Positions 1 to 5,239 of a stretch of DNA of 6,493 nt are shown here, piece after piece. The stretch spans positions 1-6,493 of the forward strand of contig JAFADM010000111.1 in NCBI GenBank assembly GCA_023424865.1. Direction: 5' to 3'. Position 1 is the stretch's first letter. The number at the start of each line of letters is the position of its first letter. A model generated the notes under the pieces. That model saw nothing but the letters and a program-made list of their open reading frames with translations. It was not told the origin of the DNA and ran no database searches. This DNA is from Bacillota bacterium (GTDB lineage Bacteria > Bacillota_A > Clostridia > DSM-8532). Made by a program: the position numbers and the translations under genes.

Positions 1-17
1 CGCTCGGGAATCCCCCC
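1..17 (-). tRNA. 5' end of a tRNA gene, probably tRNA-Tyr, truncated by the window edge
   Basis: Read on the minus strand from base 17, the sequence GGGGGGATTCCCGAGCG fits the first 17 positions of a bacterial tRNA-Tyr. It gives a seven-base acceptor arm (GGGGGGA), TT at positions 8-9, the CCC start of the D stem, then GAGCG of the D loop. I recall the E. coli tRNA-Tyr beginning very similarly (GGUGGGGUUCCCGAGCGG). A perfect TTGACA promoter lies about 50 bases upstream with no ribosome binding site between, which suits a stable-RNA gene. The anticodon, variable arm and 3' acceptor strand lie outside the window, so identity is not proven. tRNA-Ser is the main alternative because it shares the CCGAG-type D arm. 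Confidence 0.62.
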
Positions 18-24
18 ATATTTT

Positions 25-54
25 TTTCGTTTCGGTTTTTCGTTTGTTTCGTTT
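25..54 (-). repeat. Three AAACGAAA repeats in the tRNA leader
   Basis: The octamer AAACGAAA (minus strand) occurs at 47-54, 38-45 and 25-32, between the promoter and the presumed tRNA 5' end. Offsets between copies are 9 and 13 bases. The run is A-rich and would be part of the 5' extension removed during tRNA maturation. A role in transcription or RNase P processing is possible, but nothing here demonstrates one. Confidence 0.4.
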
Positions 55-71
55 GCCGAACCGCATAAACT

Positions 72-100
72 ATATTACAGGAGGACTAGCCTTTTGTCAA
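72..100 (-). promoter_or_regulatory. Strong sigma-A-type promoter for the tRNA at the left edge
   Basis: On the minus strand a perfect -35 TTGACA (95-100) is followed after 17 bases by the -10 hexamer TAATAT (72-77), four of six matches to TATAAT. Transcription would start near base 65 and run out of the window to the left, giving a leader of about 48 bases before the presumed tRNA 5' end. A consensus -35 with ideal spacing is expected for a stable-RNA gene. The start site is inferred, not observed. Confidence 0.72.
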
Positions 101-256
101 CACACTTTTCATTTTATTTTTTAAAAAGATTTATCTTTTTTTGTCGTTTAAAATTAACCATAAACTGGCAAATTTTATTTCATGTCCTTCCATTTCTTCC
201 GGTATATATTTCCGATGAGATACGGGTGCCTGTCTGCCTGTCCCATTGGTTTATAT
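101..256. other. AT-rich spacer between the DJ-1/PfpI gene and the tRNA promoter
   Basis: I see no convincing gene. It holds an 8-base tandem duplication (TGCCTGTC at 227-234 and 235-242). It also has two AT-rich hairpins that may act as weak terminators for the DJ-1/PfpI gene. The first is 149-155 paired with 171-177, with an inner CCA/TGG pairing. The second is AAAAAGAT/ATCTTTTT at 123-130 and 133-140, followed by seven T in total on the plus strand. Neither has a GC-rich stem with a U-run in the minus direction, so where the upstream transcript ends is unclear. Confidence 0.45.
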
Positions 257-853
257 TTATGGTTCATTAAGCCTGTATTCCATCCGTTTTGCAGTATAGG
301 AGGCAGCATCCTTACCTGCAAGCTTTTGTACTAGATAAAAGGACATGTCGATTCCTGCTGAAATCCCGCCTGAGGTTATCATATCCCCCTCGTCCACATA
401 CTTAACGTCCCGAAGTACTTGAATGCCCGTATATGCCTTCTGAAGCCTGTCCAGATCCATCCAGTGAGTTGTCGCCCTCCTGCCCTCCAGAAAACCTGCC
501 TGGGCCAGTAAAAATGCGCCTGTACACACGGATGCAAGAACGGAAACCTGATCCTTCCTGCTTTTTATCCATTGTATAAGCACTTCGTTATATAATTCTA
601 TCTCTTCCGCCCCATAGCCTCCCGGCACAATCAGAAGATCAAAGCGTGGGCTATGGTTAAAATCGTATTCAGGCAAAACCCTTAGCCCATTTCTGGCGCG
701 TATGGGCTCCAAAGTTTGTGCAACCGTACTCACCTTAAAAAGCTTTTCTTTGCTGTCAGGAAGAGATGCCAATGAAAATACCTCAAAGGGACCTGCAAAG
801 TCCAGAACCTCCACCTCATTAAACAACAGTATCCCTACCGACCACTGCTTCAT
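257..853 (-). CDS. DJ-1/PfpI-family protein, isonitrile hydratase-like
   Basis: A 198-residue single-domain protein of the DJ-1/PfpI (class I glutamine amidotransferase-like) superfamily, probably cytoplasmic. The N-terminal strand leads into VLDFAGPFEVF with Asp18. PGG lies at 77-79 and the nucleophile elbow ASVCTGA puts Cys110 and Thr111 in place. RATTHW (126-131) and GGISAGID (162-169) follow. From memory, Pseudomonas isonitrile hydratase InhA shares this motif series (LDLTGP, SVCTG, KRATTHW, GGITAGID) and uses the matching Asp, Cys and Thr, so an intact active site is likely. No AraC-type helix-turn-helix follows, so it is not a GlxA/FtrA-type regulator. The ATG at 853 has AAGGAGG ten bases upstream; a GTG at 859, four bases from the same site, would add two residues. 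It lies beyond the liv terminator with its own -10, so it is probably a separate unit. The true substrate is unknown; many relatives are annotated only to family. Confidence 0.88.
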   Translation of the reverse strand: MKQWSVGILLFNEVEVLDFAGPFEVFSLASLPDSKEKLFKVSTVAQTLEPIRARNGLRVLPEYDFNHSPRFDLLIVPGGYGAEEIELYNEVLIQWIKSRKDQVSVLASVCTGAFLLAQAGFLEGRRATTHWMDLDRLQKAYTGIQVLRDVKYVDEGDMITSGGISAGIDMSFYLVQKLAGKDAASYTAKRMEYRLNEP

Positions 854-895
854 ATTCACAAATCCTCCTTGCCTGTCTTTGTATACCTCTTAATC

Positions 896-901
896 ATTAT
901 A
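896..901 (-). promoter_or_regulatory. Perfect -10 element (TATAAT) upstream of the DJ-1/PfpI gene
   Basis: TATAAT on the minus strand ends 42 bases before the preferred ATG, giving a short leader that contains the AAGGAGG ribosome binding site (864-870). No good -35 lies at 16-18 bases. The best TTGACA-like word, CTGACA, is only 9 bases upstream of the -10, too close to serve. This may be an activator-dependent or weak promoter. Confidence 0.45.
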
Positions 902-935
902 CATGCTCTTTGTCAGCTTAACTGAAGTTGTAAGC

Positions 936-950
936 ATTAAGAGCCTTAAT
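936..950. promoter_or_regulatory. 15-bp palindrome upstream of the DJ-1/PfpI -10, possible operator
   Basis: ATTAAG-AGC-CTTAAT is a perfect inverted repeat (6-3-6). It sits about 34 bases upstream of the -10 at 896-901, a position where activators commonly bind. It also satisfies the loose LysR-type T-N11-A pattern. Short AT-rich palindromes arise often by chance, so this is only a candidate. Confidence 0.25.
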
Positions 951-1069
951 TGCATAGTTTTATAAATCCTTGCTAAGCAATAGGCGCTCCAACCACTTCA
1001 TTACCAAACCATGCAAGAGGATTTTAGGATTACATGGGCGAACAGCCACCCGTTTGCTTATTGTTTTAT

Positions 1070-1100
1070 AAAAAAGCAGTATACCCGGGAGGTACACTGC
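1070..1100 (-). terminator. Intrinsic terminator of the liv operon
   Basis: In the minus-strand RNA a 10-bp stem (1100-1091 with 1085-1076, GCAGUGUACC/GGUAUACUGC, one G-U pair) closes a five-base loop and is followed at once by six U (1075-1070). It starts 45 bases after the livF stop codon. This is a textbook Rho-independent terminator. It separates the transporter operon from the downstream DJ-1/PfpI gene. Confidence 0.9.
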
Positions 1101-1145
1101 CTTCTTATTAAGATGGAGACCGACGCAGTTCGCAGGATGCTGCAC

Positions 1146-1862
1146 TTATCCCAGATAAGCTTCACGCACCATATCGTTTTTAAGAAGCTCCTCCCCTGTT
1201 CCGGCCAGCATGATTGAACCGGTTTGGAGGACATAGCCTCTGTGGGAAAGCTTTAGCGCCTTATGGGCATTCTGTTCAACCAATAAAATGGTCAAGCCCT
1301 CCTGATTAAGCTGTCGGATGGACTGAAAAATCTGCTCCACCAGCATAGGTGCAAGGCCCATAGAGGGCTCATCCATTAAAAGCATCTTTGGTCTGCTCAT
1401 AATGGCCCTTCCTATGGCCAGCATTTGCTGCTCGCCGCCGCTTAAGGTTCCGCCCCTTTGCCGTCTTCTTTCCTTGAGTCTCGGAAAAATTTCAAACACT
1501 CTCTCCATATCGCTTTTAATTTGTTTCCCGTCATTAAACCGAAAAGCACCCATTTCAAGATTTTCTTCAACCGACATAAGGGGGAAAATCTTTCTGCCTT
1601 CCGGAACATGGGCAAGCCCATTGGCCACAACTTCGTGAGGAGCGCTTTTACTTATAATCTGGCCTTCATAGGCTACTTCACCCCGAGCTGGTTTAAGCTG
1701 GGATGAAATGGTTTTAAGGGTTGTTGTTTTACCTGCGCCATTGCTTCCGATAAGGGTTACAATCTCGCCCTTCTTAACCTCAAACGATATATCCTTAAGA
1801 GCGTGGATTTTGCCGTAAAAGGTATCCACATGGCTTAATGACAACATTACTTCCTCTGACAT
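1146..1862 (-). CDS. livF: Branched-chain amino acid ABC transporter ATPase LivF
   Basis: A 238-residue ABC ATPase, one of the two nucleotide-binding subunits of the Liv importer, on the cytoplasmic face of the membrane. Walker A GSNGAGKTT is at 39-47, the signature LSGGEQQ at 140-146 and Walker B MLLMDEP at 160-166. VPEGRKIF (86-93) has Glu88 around the usual Q-loop place, and LLVEQNA (193-199) has Gln197 where most ABC ATPases have the switch His. I recall E. coli LivF also having VEQNA, so this marks the subfamily rather than damage. Length matches E. coli LivF. The ATG at 1862 has GGGAG four bases upstream and gives the usual short lead-in before MLSL; the internal ATG at 1847, behind AGAGGA, is a possible alternative. 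It is the last gene of the operon, 71 bases after livG and 45 bases before the terminator. Confidence 0.96.
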   Translation of the reverse strand: MSEEVMLSLSHVDTFYGKIHALKDISFEVKKGEIVTLIGSNGAGKTTTLKTISSQLKPARGEVAYEGQIISKSAPHEVVANGLAHVPEGRKIFPLMSVEENLEMGAFRFNDGKQIKSDMERVFEIFPRLKERRRQRGGTLSGGEQQMLAIGRAIMSRPKMLLMDEPSMGLAPMLVEQIFQSIRQLNQEGLTILLVEQNAHKALKLSHRGYVLQTGSIMLAGTGEELLKNDMVREAYLG

Positions 1863-1889
1863 TTAACTCCCATTCCTTTCCGGTTCATC

Positions 1890-1911
1890 CTCCGGTATAT
1901 GAATCCCGGAG
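1890..1911 (-). other. Small hairpin in the livG-livF spacer
   Basis: CTCCGG and CCGGAG form a perfect 6-bp stem with a 10-base loop in the minus-strand RNA, between the livG stop and the livF ribosome binding site. No U-run follows, so it is not an intrinsic terminator. It may affect mRNA decay or livF translation. livG and livF are the only neighbours in livHMGF not tightly abutted. Confidence 0.4.
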
Positions 1912-1933
1912 AGCTTCTTTCCGCTAACCTTCT

Positions 1934-2716
1934 TTAGGCCACATCGTCGTCTCCGCTATCCACGCCAAGGTAAGCCTGAATAACATCCGGATTGGTTTTA
2001 ATTTCATCCGGCGTGCCTTCGGCAATTTTGGTTCCGTAATTGAAAACGGTAATGCGATCGGATAAGCCCATAACCAGCTTCATATCGTGCTCAATAAGCA
2101 GTATGGCATGGCCCAGCTCATCCCGGAGTTGAATAATGAATTCCTTCATTTCCTCCGTTTCTCTTGGATTGAGTCCTGCGGCAGGTTCGTCCAGAAGCAG
2201 CAGCTTTGGTTCAATAGCCAGGGCTCTGGCAATTTCAAGCCGCCTTTGATCACCGTAGGCAAGATTTTTTGCAAGCTCATTTTCTTTATCAGCCAGACCC
2301 ACATATTTTAAGAGATCCATGGCTTTTTCATAAGCCATCTTTTCCTCATTTTTAAGCTTCCTGGAGTTGAACACAATATCAAACAGGTTAGCCGATAGAT
2401 GCTGGTAGCGGCCTACAAGGATGTTTTCAACTGTCAGCATGTTCTGAAACAGGCGTATGTTCTGGAACGTTCTTGCTATTTTGTATGACGCAACCTTTTC
2501 AGGCGTCAGCTTAGTGAGATTATGTCCGTCAAAGGTTATCGTCCCAGCATCAACAGGGTAGTAACCGCTAATCATATTGAAAAACGTGGTCTTCCCCGCA
2601 CCGTTGGGCCCAATAACGCTCATAATCTGCTTTTCGTTCATTTGAAAGTCAACCTTGTTAATGGCGAGCAAACCGCCAAAGGACTTTGTTAAACCCTTTA
2701 CTTCCAATAACGGCAT
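1934..2716 (-). CDS. livG: Branched-chain amino acid ABC transporter ATPase LivG
   Basis: A 260-residue ABC ATPase that pairs with LivF to power the importer. Walker A GPNGAGKTT spans 36-44 and the Q-loop Gln is Gln85 in ARTFQNIRLF. The signature is the LivG-type variant LAYGDQRRLEIARAL (152-166) rather than LSGGQ, Walker B is LLLLDEP (172-178), and the switch His is His210 in IEHDM. The motif AAGLNPRE after Walker B and the C-terminal IAEGTPDEI...VIQAYLG are typical of LivG. All catalytic residues are present, including Glu177. The ATG is one base after the livM stop, and a strong GGAGGTGA site (2723-2730) lies within the last codons of livM, so translational coupling is expected. The acidic tail (SGDDDVA) is a slight extension beyond the common YLG ending. 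Confidence 0.97.
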   Translation of the reverse strand: MPLLEVKGLTKSFGGLLAINKVDFQMNEKQIMSVIGPNGAGKTTFFNMISGYYPVDAGTITFDGHNLTKLTPEKVASYKIARTFQNIRLFQNMLTVENILVGRYQHLSANLFDIVFNSRKLKNEEKMAYEKAMDLLKYVGLADKENELAKNLAYGDQRRLEIARALAIEPKLLLLDEPAAGLNPRETEEMKEFIIQLRDELGHAILLIEHDMKLVMGLSDRITVFNYGTKIAEGTPDEIKTNPDVIQAYLGVDSGDDDVA

Positions 2717-2717
2717 T

Positions 2718-3986
2718 TTATCTCACCTCCGTTTTAACTGCTTCATTCTTTTTTGCTCCGTTTTTACCGCCTCTGCCAAGAAATTTCTTTATGTATTCCA
2801 GGCTGCGTTTAGCAGGCAGGAAGCCCTGAGGACGGAAGATACACATAATAACCAGAATAAGGCCAAATACAAGTCTTTCATATTTTGCAGGATCCAACTG
2901 TGAAGGAAGATTAATTATGCCTGCAATGGACAATTGGCCAAGGAAGCTTGAAAAATCCTTCAGGATATGGAGCTGCAGGGATATAACCGCCAGAGCACCG
3001 ATAATAACACCTGAAATGCTTCCCATACCACCCATAATAACCATACACAGAATAACAATGGACTCCATGAAGCCGAAGCTGGAAGGGTCAATAAAGGATT
3101 GCTTGGCAGCAAACACAACACCCATCATACCGGCAAGGGCAGCACCAATGGAGAAGGCAAGAAGCTTCATGCGCACAACGGGTATTCCCATGGTTTTGGC
3201 AGCCAGCTCATCCTCGCGAATAGCCACCCACGCCCTCCCAATTCTGGAATTGTCAAGGCGCTTGACCACAATGACCACAAGGATAAACAGAACAAGTACA
3301 ATGAAATAGTAATGAATGGGTTTATTGAGCAGTATGCCAAAAAAGGAAGGCGGCCGTATAGGTGTAATACCCTTGGGGCCATTGGTGAAATTGATGGGCT
3401 TATCCAGGTTATTGAACAATAATCGAATAATTTCCGCGAATCCCAAAGTTACAATGGCAAGATAATCTCCTCTTAGCCTCAATACCGGCAAACCCAGCAG
3501 GAAGCCGACAAAGCCGGATGCCAGCATGCCAAAAATAAGGAAGAGCCAGAACCAGTTGCCCGATATGGGAAAGCCGGATCCAAAGACATTATTGGCCTGG
3601 GATGAAGCAAAGAAAGCATAGGTGTATGCGCCTACCGCATAAAATCCCACGTATCCCAGATTCAAAAGCCCCGTAAAGCCAACAACAATATTCAGGCCCA
3701 TAGCCAGTACCGCATAGATGCCGATCTGAGTAAGAACATCCTGATAGTACCCGTTGGAAACACCGACCAAAGGCATAATGACAAGAAGATCCACTGCTCC
3801 TACAAGTAGCTTTATCTTCATATTGTGCTTGGACAAATAAATTAAAAGAAGAGAAACCAAAAAGAGGATAAAAGCTATACCGTTCTTATTAAACACCAGC
3901 AGCAATAAGGGTGAAAGGAAAATAACAATATTCTGGAAAAGTTGGGATTTGAAAAAGACTCCTATTTTTGAAAACACATTCGTCAT
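2718..3986 (-). CDS. livM: Branched-chain amino acid ABC transporter permease LivM
   Basis: A 422-residue polytopic membrane protein, close in length to E. coli LivM. Hydrophobic helices lie near 18-32, 36-51 and 58-73, followed by the family core that starts with GLNIVVGFTGLLNLGYVGFY (97-116). The EAA-like cytoplasmic loop that docks on an ATPase is GRAWVAIREDELAAKTMGI (250-268). The conserved glycine-rich MGGMGSISGVIIGA is at 318-331 and FRPQGFLP at 384-391. The C-terminal tail is lysine-rich, and its last codons (Thr-Glu-Val-Arg) also encode the livG ribosome binding site. The start lies two bases after the livH stop, with GAGAAGG seven bases upstream inside the livH end. Together with LivH it forms the translocation pathway. 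The extended hydrophobic N-terminus before the core is usual for LivM and separates it from LivH. Confidence 0.96.
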   Translation of the reverse strand: MTNVFSKIGVFFKSQLFQNIVIFLSPLLLLVFNKNGIAFILFLVSLLLIYLSKHNMKIKLLVGAVDLLVIMPLVGVSNGYYQDVLTQIGIYAVLAMGLNIVVGFTGLLNLGYVGFYAVGAYTYAFFASSQANNVFGSGFPISGNWFWLFLIFGMLASGFVGFLLGLPVLRLRGDYLAIVTLGFAEIIRLLFNNLDKPINFTNGPKGITPIRPPSFFGILLNKPIHYYFIVLVLFILVVIVVKRLDNSRIGRAWVAIREDELAAKTMGIPVVRMKLLAFSIGAALAGMMGVVFAAKQSFIDPSSFGFMESIVILCMVIMGGMGSISGVIIGALAVISLQLHILKDFSSFLGQLSIAGIINLPSQLDPAKYERLVFGLILVIMCIFRPQGFLPAKRSLEYIKKFLGRGGKNGAKKNEAVKTEVR

Positions 3987-3988
3987 TT

Positions 3989-4948
3989 CTATACCTTCTC
4001 TCCGACAGTTTTTCCCAGGAGGCCGCTGGGCTTAAATATCAATATGATAATGAGAATGACAAAAGCAAAAACATCCTTATATTCGGCGCCGATAACACCG
4101 TTGGTTGCAACGCCCAGGAAGGCGGCGCCAAAGGTTTCAAGCAAGCCCAGGATAATACCTCCGAGCATGGCTCCCGGGATTTTTCCGATTCCGCCGAATA
4201 CGGCAGCTGTAAAAGCCTTCATGCCGAGAATAAAGCCCACATAGGGATGAATAAGGGCATACTGAACCGAAAAAAGTGTGCCGGCTGCTCCTCCCATGCC
4301 TGCTCCTATAAGAAATGTTAAGGAAATAACCAGATCAACGTTAATACCCATAAGAGAGGCAGTATGCCTATCCTGTGCAACAGCGCGCATGGCCTTGCCC
4401 CACTTGTGCTTGGTTACGAAGAAGTGGAGTCCCAGCATGATTATCACTGCAATTGCCATTATATAAATAACCTTTTCAGGTATTTTTAACGAATTAGTAA
4501 TGTTGATTTCACGAACGAAAAGAGTAGGTGTGGAAAGATAGAATGCATTTTTCCATAAACCTTCAATTAGTCTTACAACATCCTGCAAAATAAAAGAAAC
4601 ACCAATGGCAGAGATAAAGGGAACAAGCTTCGGTGCGTTTCTGACAGGCTTATAAGCAATCCGTTCAACGAACACCCCCAACGTGCCGCTCAGTACCATT
4701 GCAATGAGCAGGGCAAGCAGCAGTGCGAGGGGAGCCGGTATTGCGGTCAAATATCCCATGCTTTGGAGGAAAAGGAGTACTTCTGTTCCGGCAAAAGCGC
4801 CAAACATGAAAATTTCACTGTGGGCGAAATTGATGAACTCCAGAATTCCATACACCATGGTATAGCCAAGCGCTACAATGGCGTAAACAAAACCCAGGGT
4901 TAAGCCGTCAAGCAGCAATTGCGGTATCATTGCAGTCATTTGTTCCAT
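3989..4948 (-). CDS. livH: Branched-chain amino acid ABC transporter permease LivH
   Basis: A 319-residue integral membrane permease of the LivH family (E. coli LivH is about 308). Helix 1 includes the hallmark DGLTLGFVYAIVALGYTMVYG (14-34), followed by INFAHSEIFMFGAF (39-52). The EAA-like docking loop is GKAMRAVAQDRHTASLMGI (184-202), and FGGIGKIPGAMLGG is at 251-264. The protein ends with the FKPSGLLG motif. I chose the ATG at 4948, which has GGAAAGG 11 bases upstream and places the N-terminus where the family begins. The reading frame is open further upstream to a TTG at 5026, but that codon has no ribosome binding site and would add 26 residues atypical for the family. ATGs at 4939 and 4930 are weaker options. 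It follows the binding-protein gene after a long structured spacer and abuts livM. Confidence 0.95.
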   Translation of the reverse strand: MEQMTAMIPQLLLDGLTLGFVYAIVALGYTMVYGILEFINFAHSEIFMFGAFAGTEVLLFLQSMGYLTAIPAPLALLLALLIAMVLSGTLGVFVERIAYKPVRNAPKLVPFISAIGVSFILQDVVRLIEGLWKNAFYLSTPTLFVREINITNSLKIPEKVIYIMAIAVIIMLGLHFFVTKHKWGKAMRAVAQDRHTASLMGINVDLVISLTFLIGAGMGGAAGTLFSVQYALIHPYVGFILGMKAFTAAVFGGIGKIPGAMLGGIILGLLETFGAAFLGVATNGVIGAEYKDVFAFVILIIILIFKPSGLLGKTVGEKV

Positions 4949-4959
4949 AAATAAAACGA

Positions 4960-4966
4960 CCTTTCC
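4960..4966 (-). promoter_or_regulatory. Ribosome binding site deciding the livH start
   Basis: GGAAAGG on the minus strand lies 11 bases before the ATG at 4948. It is of moderate strength with slightly long spacing, but it is the only purine-rich site near any candidate livH start. It therefore supports this ATG over the upstream TTG. Confidence 0.55.
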
Positions 4967-4995
4967 GTTTAAGTTAGGAATCGTTAAATAGTAGA

Positions 4996-5018
4996 GCTCC
5001 CGCGTGGAAAGCGGAAGC
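4996..5018 (-). other. Hairpin C, upstream of livH
   Basis: In the minus-strand RNA GCUUCCGC pairs with GCGGGAGC (8 bp, one U-G pair) around a seven-base loop, about 47 bases before the livH ATG. No U-run follows, so it is not an intrinsic terminator. It is the last of several hairpins in the spacer between the binding-protein gene and livH. Confidence 0.5.
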
Positions 5019-5038
5019 AAATTCAATCGTACTTGAGC

Positions 5039-5071
5039 AAAAGCTGAGGGGCTTATCGCCCCCTTGCTTTT
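5039..5071 (-). other. Hairpin B, attenuator-like stem-loop
   Basis: In the minus-strand RNA AAAAGC pairs with GCUUUU and GGGGC with GCCCC, separated by a small internal loop (AAG facing UCA) and closed by GAUAA. The 3' arm ends in four U, which are part of the stem, followed by GCUC. This resembles a weak terminator or attenuator without an extended U-run. It directly abuts hairpin A and starts at the stop codon of the small ORF 5070-5180. Confidence 0.5.
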
Positions 5072-5180
5072 AGCCGGATTTGCATGAGCAAATGGCTGTT
5101 ATAAGTACCTTATAATGTAGAAACACCAATAAAGTACAAGTTATTCCGTCGGAACTATTTATCACTTGACTTACGGGCAT
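5070..5180 (-). CDS. Possible 36-codon leader peptide in the spacer before livH
   Basis: An ATG-to-TAA ORF of 36 codons begins 5 bases after hairpin D and ends where hairpins A and B meet. Its middle contains TLLVFL and VLI separated by HYK, and 12 of 36 residues are Leu, Ile or Val, partly in codons rare in many bacteria (TTA, CTA, ATA). The arrangement of ORF, branched-chain-rich stretch, stop codon and hairpins resembles ilv/leu attenuator leaders. Against this, the 20 bases before the ATG (ending AAAGCGGCT) contain no good ribosome binding site, and AT-rich sequence often yields hydrophobic ORFs by chance. I do not recognise the peptide. It could well be untranslated. Confidence 0.22.
   Translation of the reverse strand: MPVSQVINSSDGITCTLLVFLHYKVLITAICSCKSG
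5072..5097 (-). other. Hairpin A at the 3' end of the small ORF
   Basis: In the minus-strand RNA AUUUGC-UCAU-GCAAAU forms a perfect 6-bp stem with a four-base loop. It is extended by AGCC/GGCU across a two-base CC bulge, giving ten pairs in all. It covers the last codons of the small ORF and touches hairpin B with no gap, so the two could stack. Confidence 0.55.
5099..5115. promoter_or_regulatory. 7-3-7 palindrome over a -10-like element, possible operator and internal promoter
   Basis: TTATAAG-TAC-CTTATAA is a perfect inverted repeat with 7-base arms. Its minus-strand sequence includes TATAAG (5109-5114), five of six matches to a -10 hexamer. The only nearby -35-like word, TTGTAC (5134-5139), is poor and 19 bases away. 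If a promoter exists here it would start the permease and ATPase genes without the binding protein, and a repressor on the palindrome would block it. Both ideas are inferred from sequence alone. Confidence 0.28.
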
Positions 5181-5185
5181 AGCCG

Positions 5186-5227
5186 CTTTAGAGAGGAGAA
5201 ACTGAAATCAATTTCTCCTCTTTAAAG
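5186..5227 (-). other. Hairpin D, long stem-loop directly after the binding-protein gene
   Basis: Two 16-base arms (5227-5212 and 5201-5186) are complementary except for one A-C mismatch. The ten bases between them can add about three more pairs (U-G, U-A, G-C), leaving an AUUU loop. The stem starts 12 bases after the stop codon of the binding-protein gene. No U-run follows its 3' arm (CTAAAG then CGGCT), so it is probably not a full intrinsic terminator. It more likely protects the upstream message from 3' decay or partly blocks read-through, giving more binding protein than permease. Confidence 0.75.
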
Positions 5228-5239
5228 CTTTCCGGAGAA

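Noticed and set aside
1..20. Protein start at the minus-strand ATG 20-18, reading Met-Gly-Gly-Phe-Pro
   Set aside because: No ribosome binding site precedes it, and the same bases fit the 5' end of a tRNA better.
131..193. 20-codon minus-strand ORF (ATG at 193) in the AT-rich spacer
   Set aside because: The purine run GGAAG is only two bases from the ATG, the ORF is very short, and the DNA is highly AT-rich; no support for translation.
960..1145. 61-codon minus-strand open frame in the gap after livF
   Set aside because: It runs straight through the intrinsic terminator, shows no domain or ribosome binding site, and looks like chance.
2917..3422. Long plus-strand open frames opposite livM
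   Set aside because: They are antisense to a clearly coding, motif-rich permease gene, are of low complexity, and lack ribosome binding sites.
4949..5026. N-terminal extension of livH from a TTG at 5026, giving 345 residues rich in leucine
   Set aside because: The TTG has no ribosome binding site, the added 26 residues contain no family motif, and hairpin C lies in this stretch. The ATG at 4948 has a purine-rich site and fits the usual length.
4949..5239. T-box riboswitch in the spacer before livH
   Set aside because: I found no T-box core (AGGGUGGNACCGCG) and no matching specifier stem on the minus strand.
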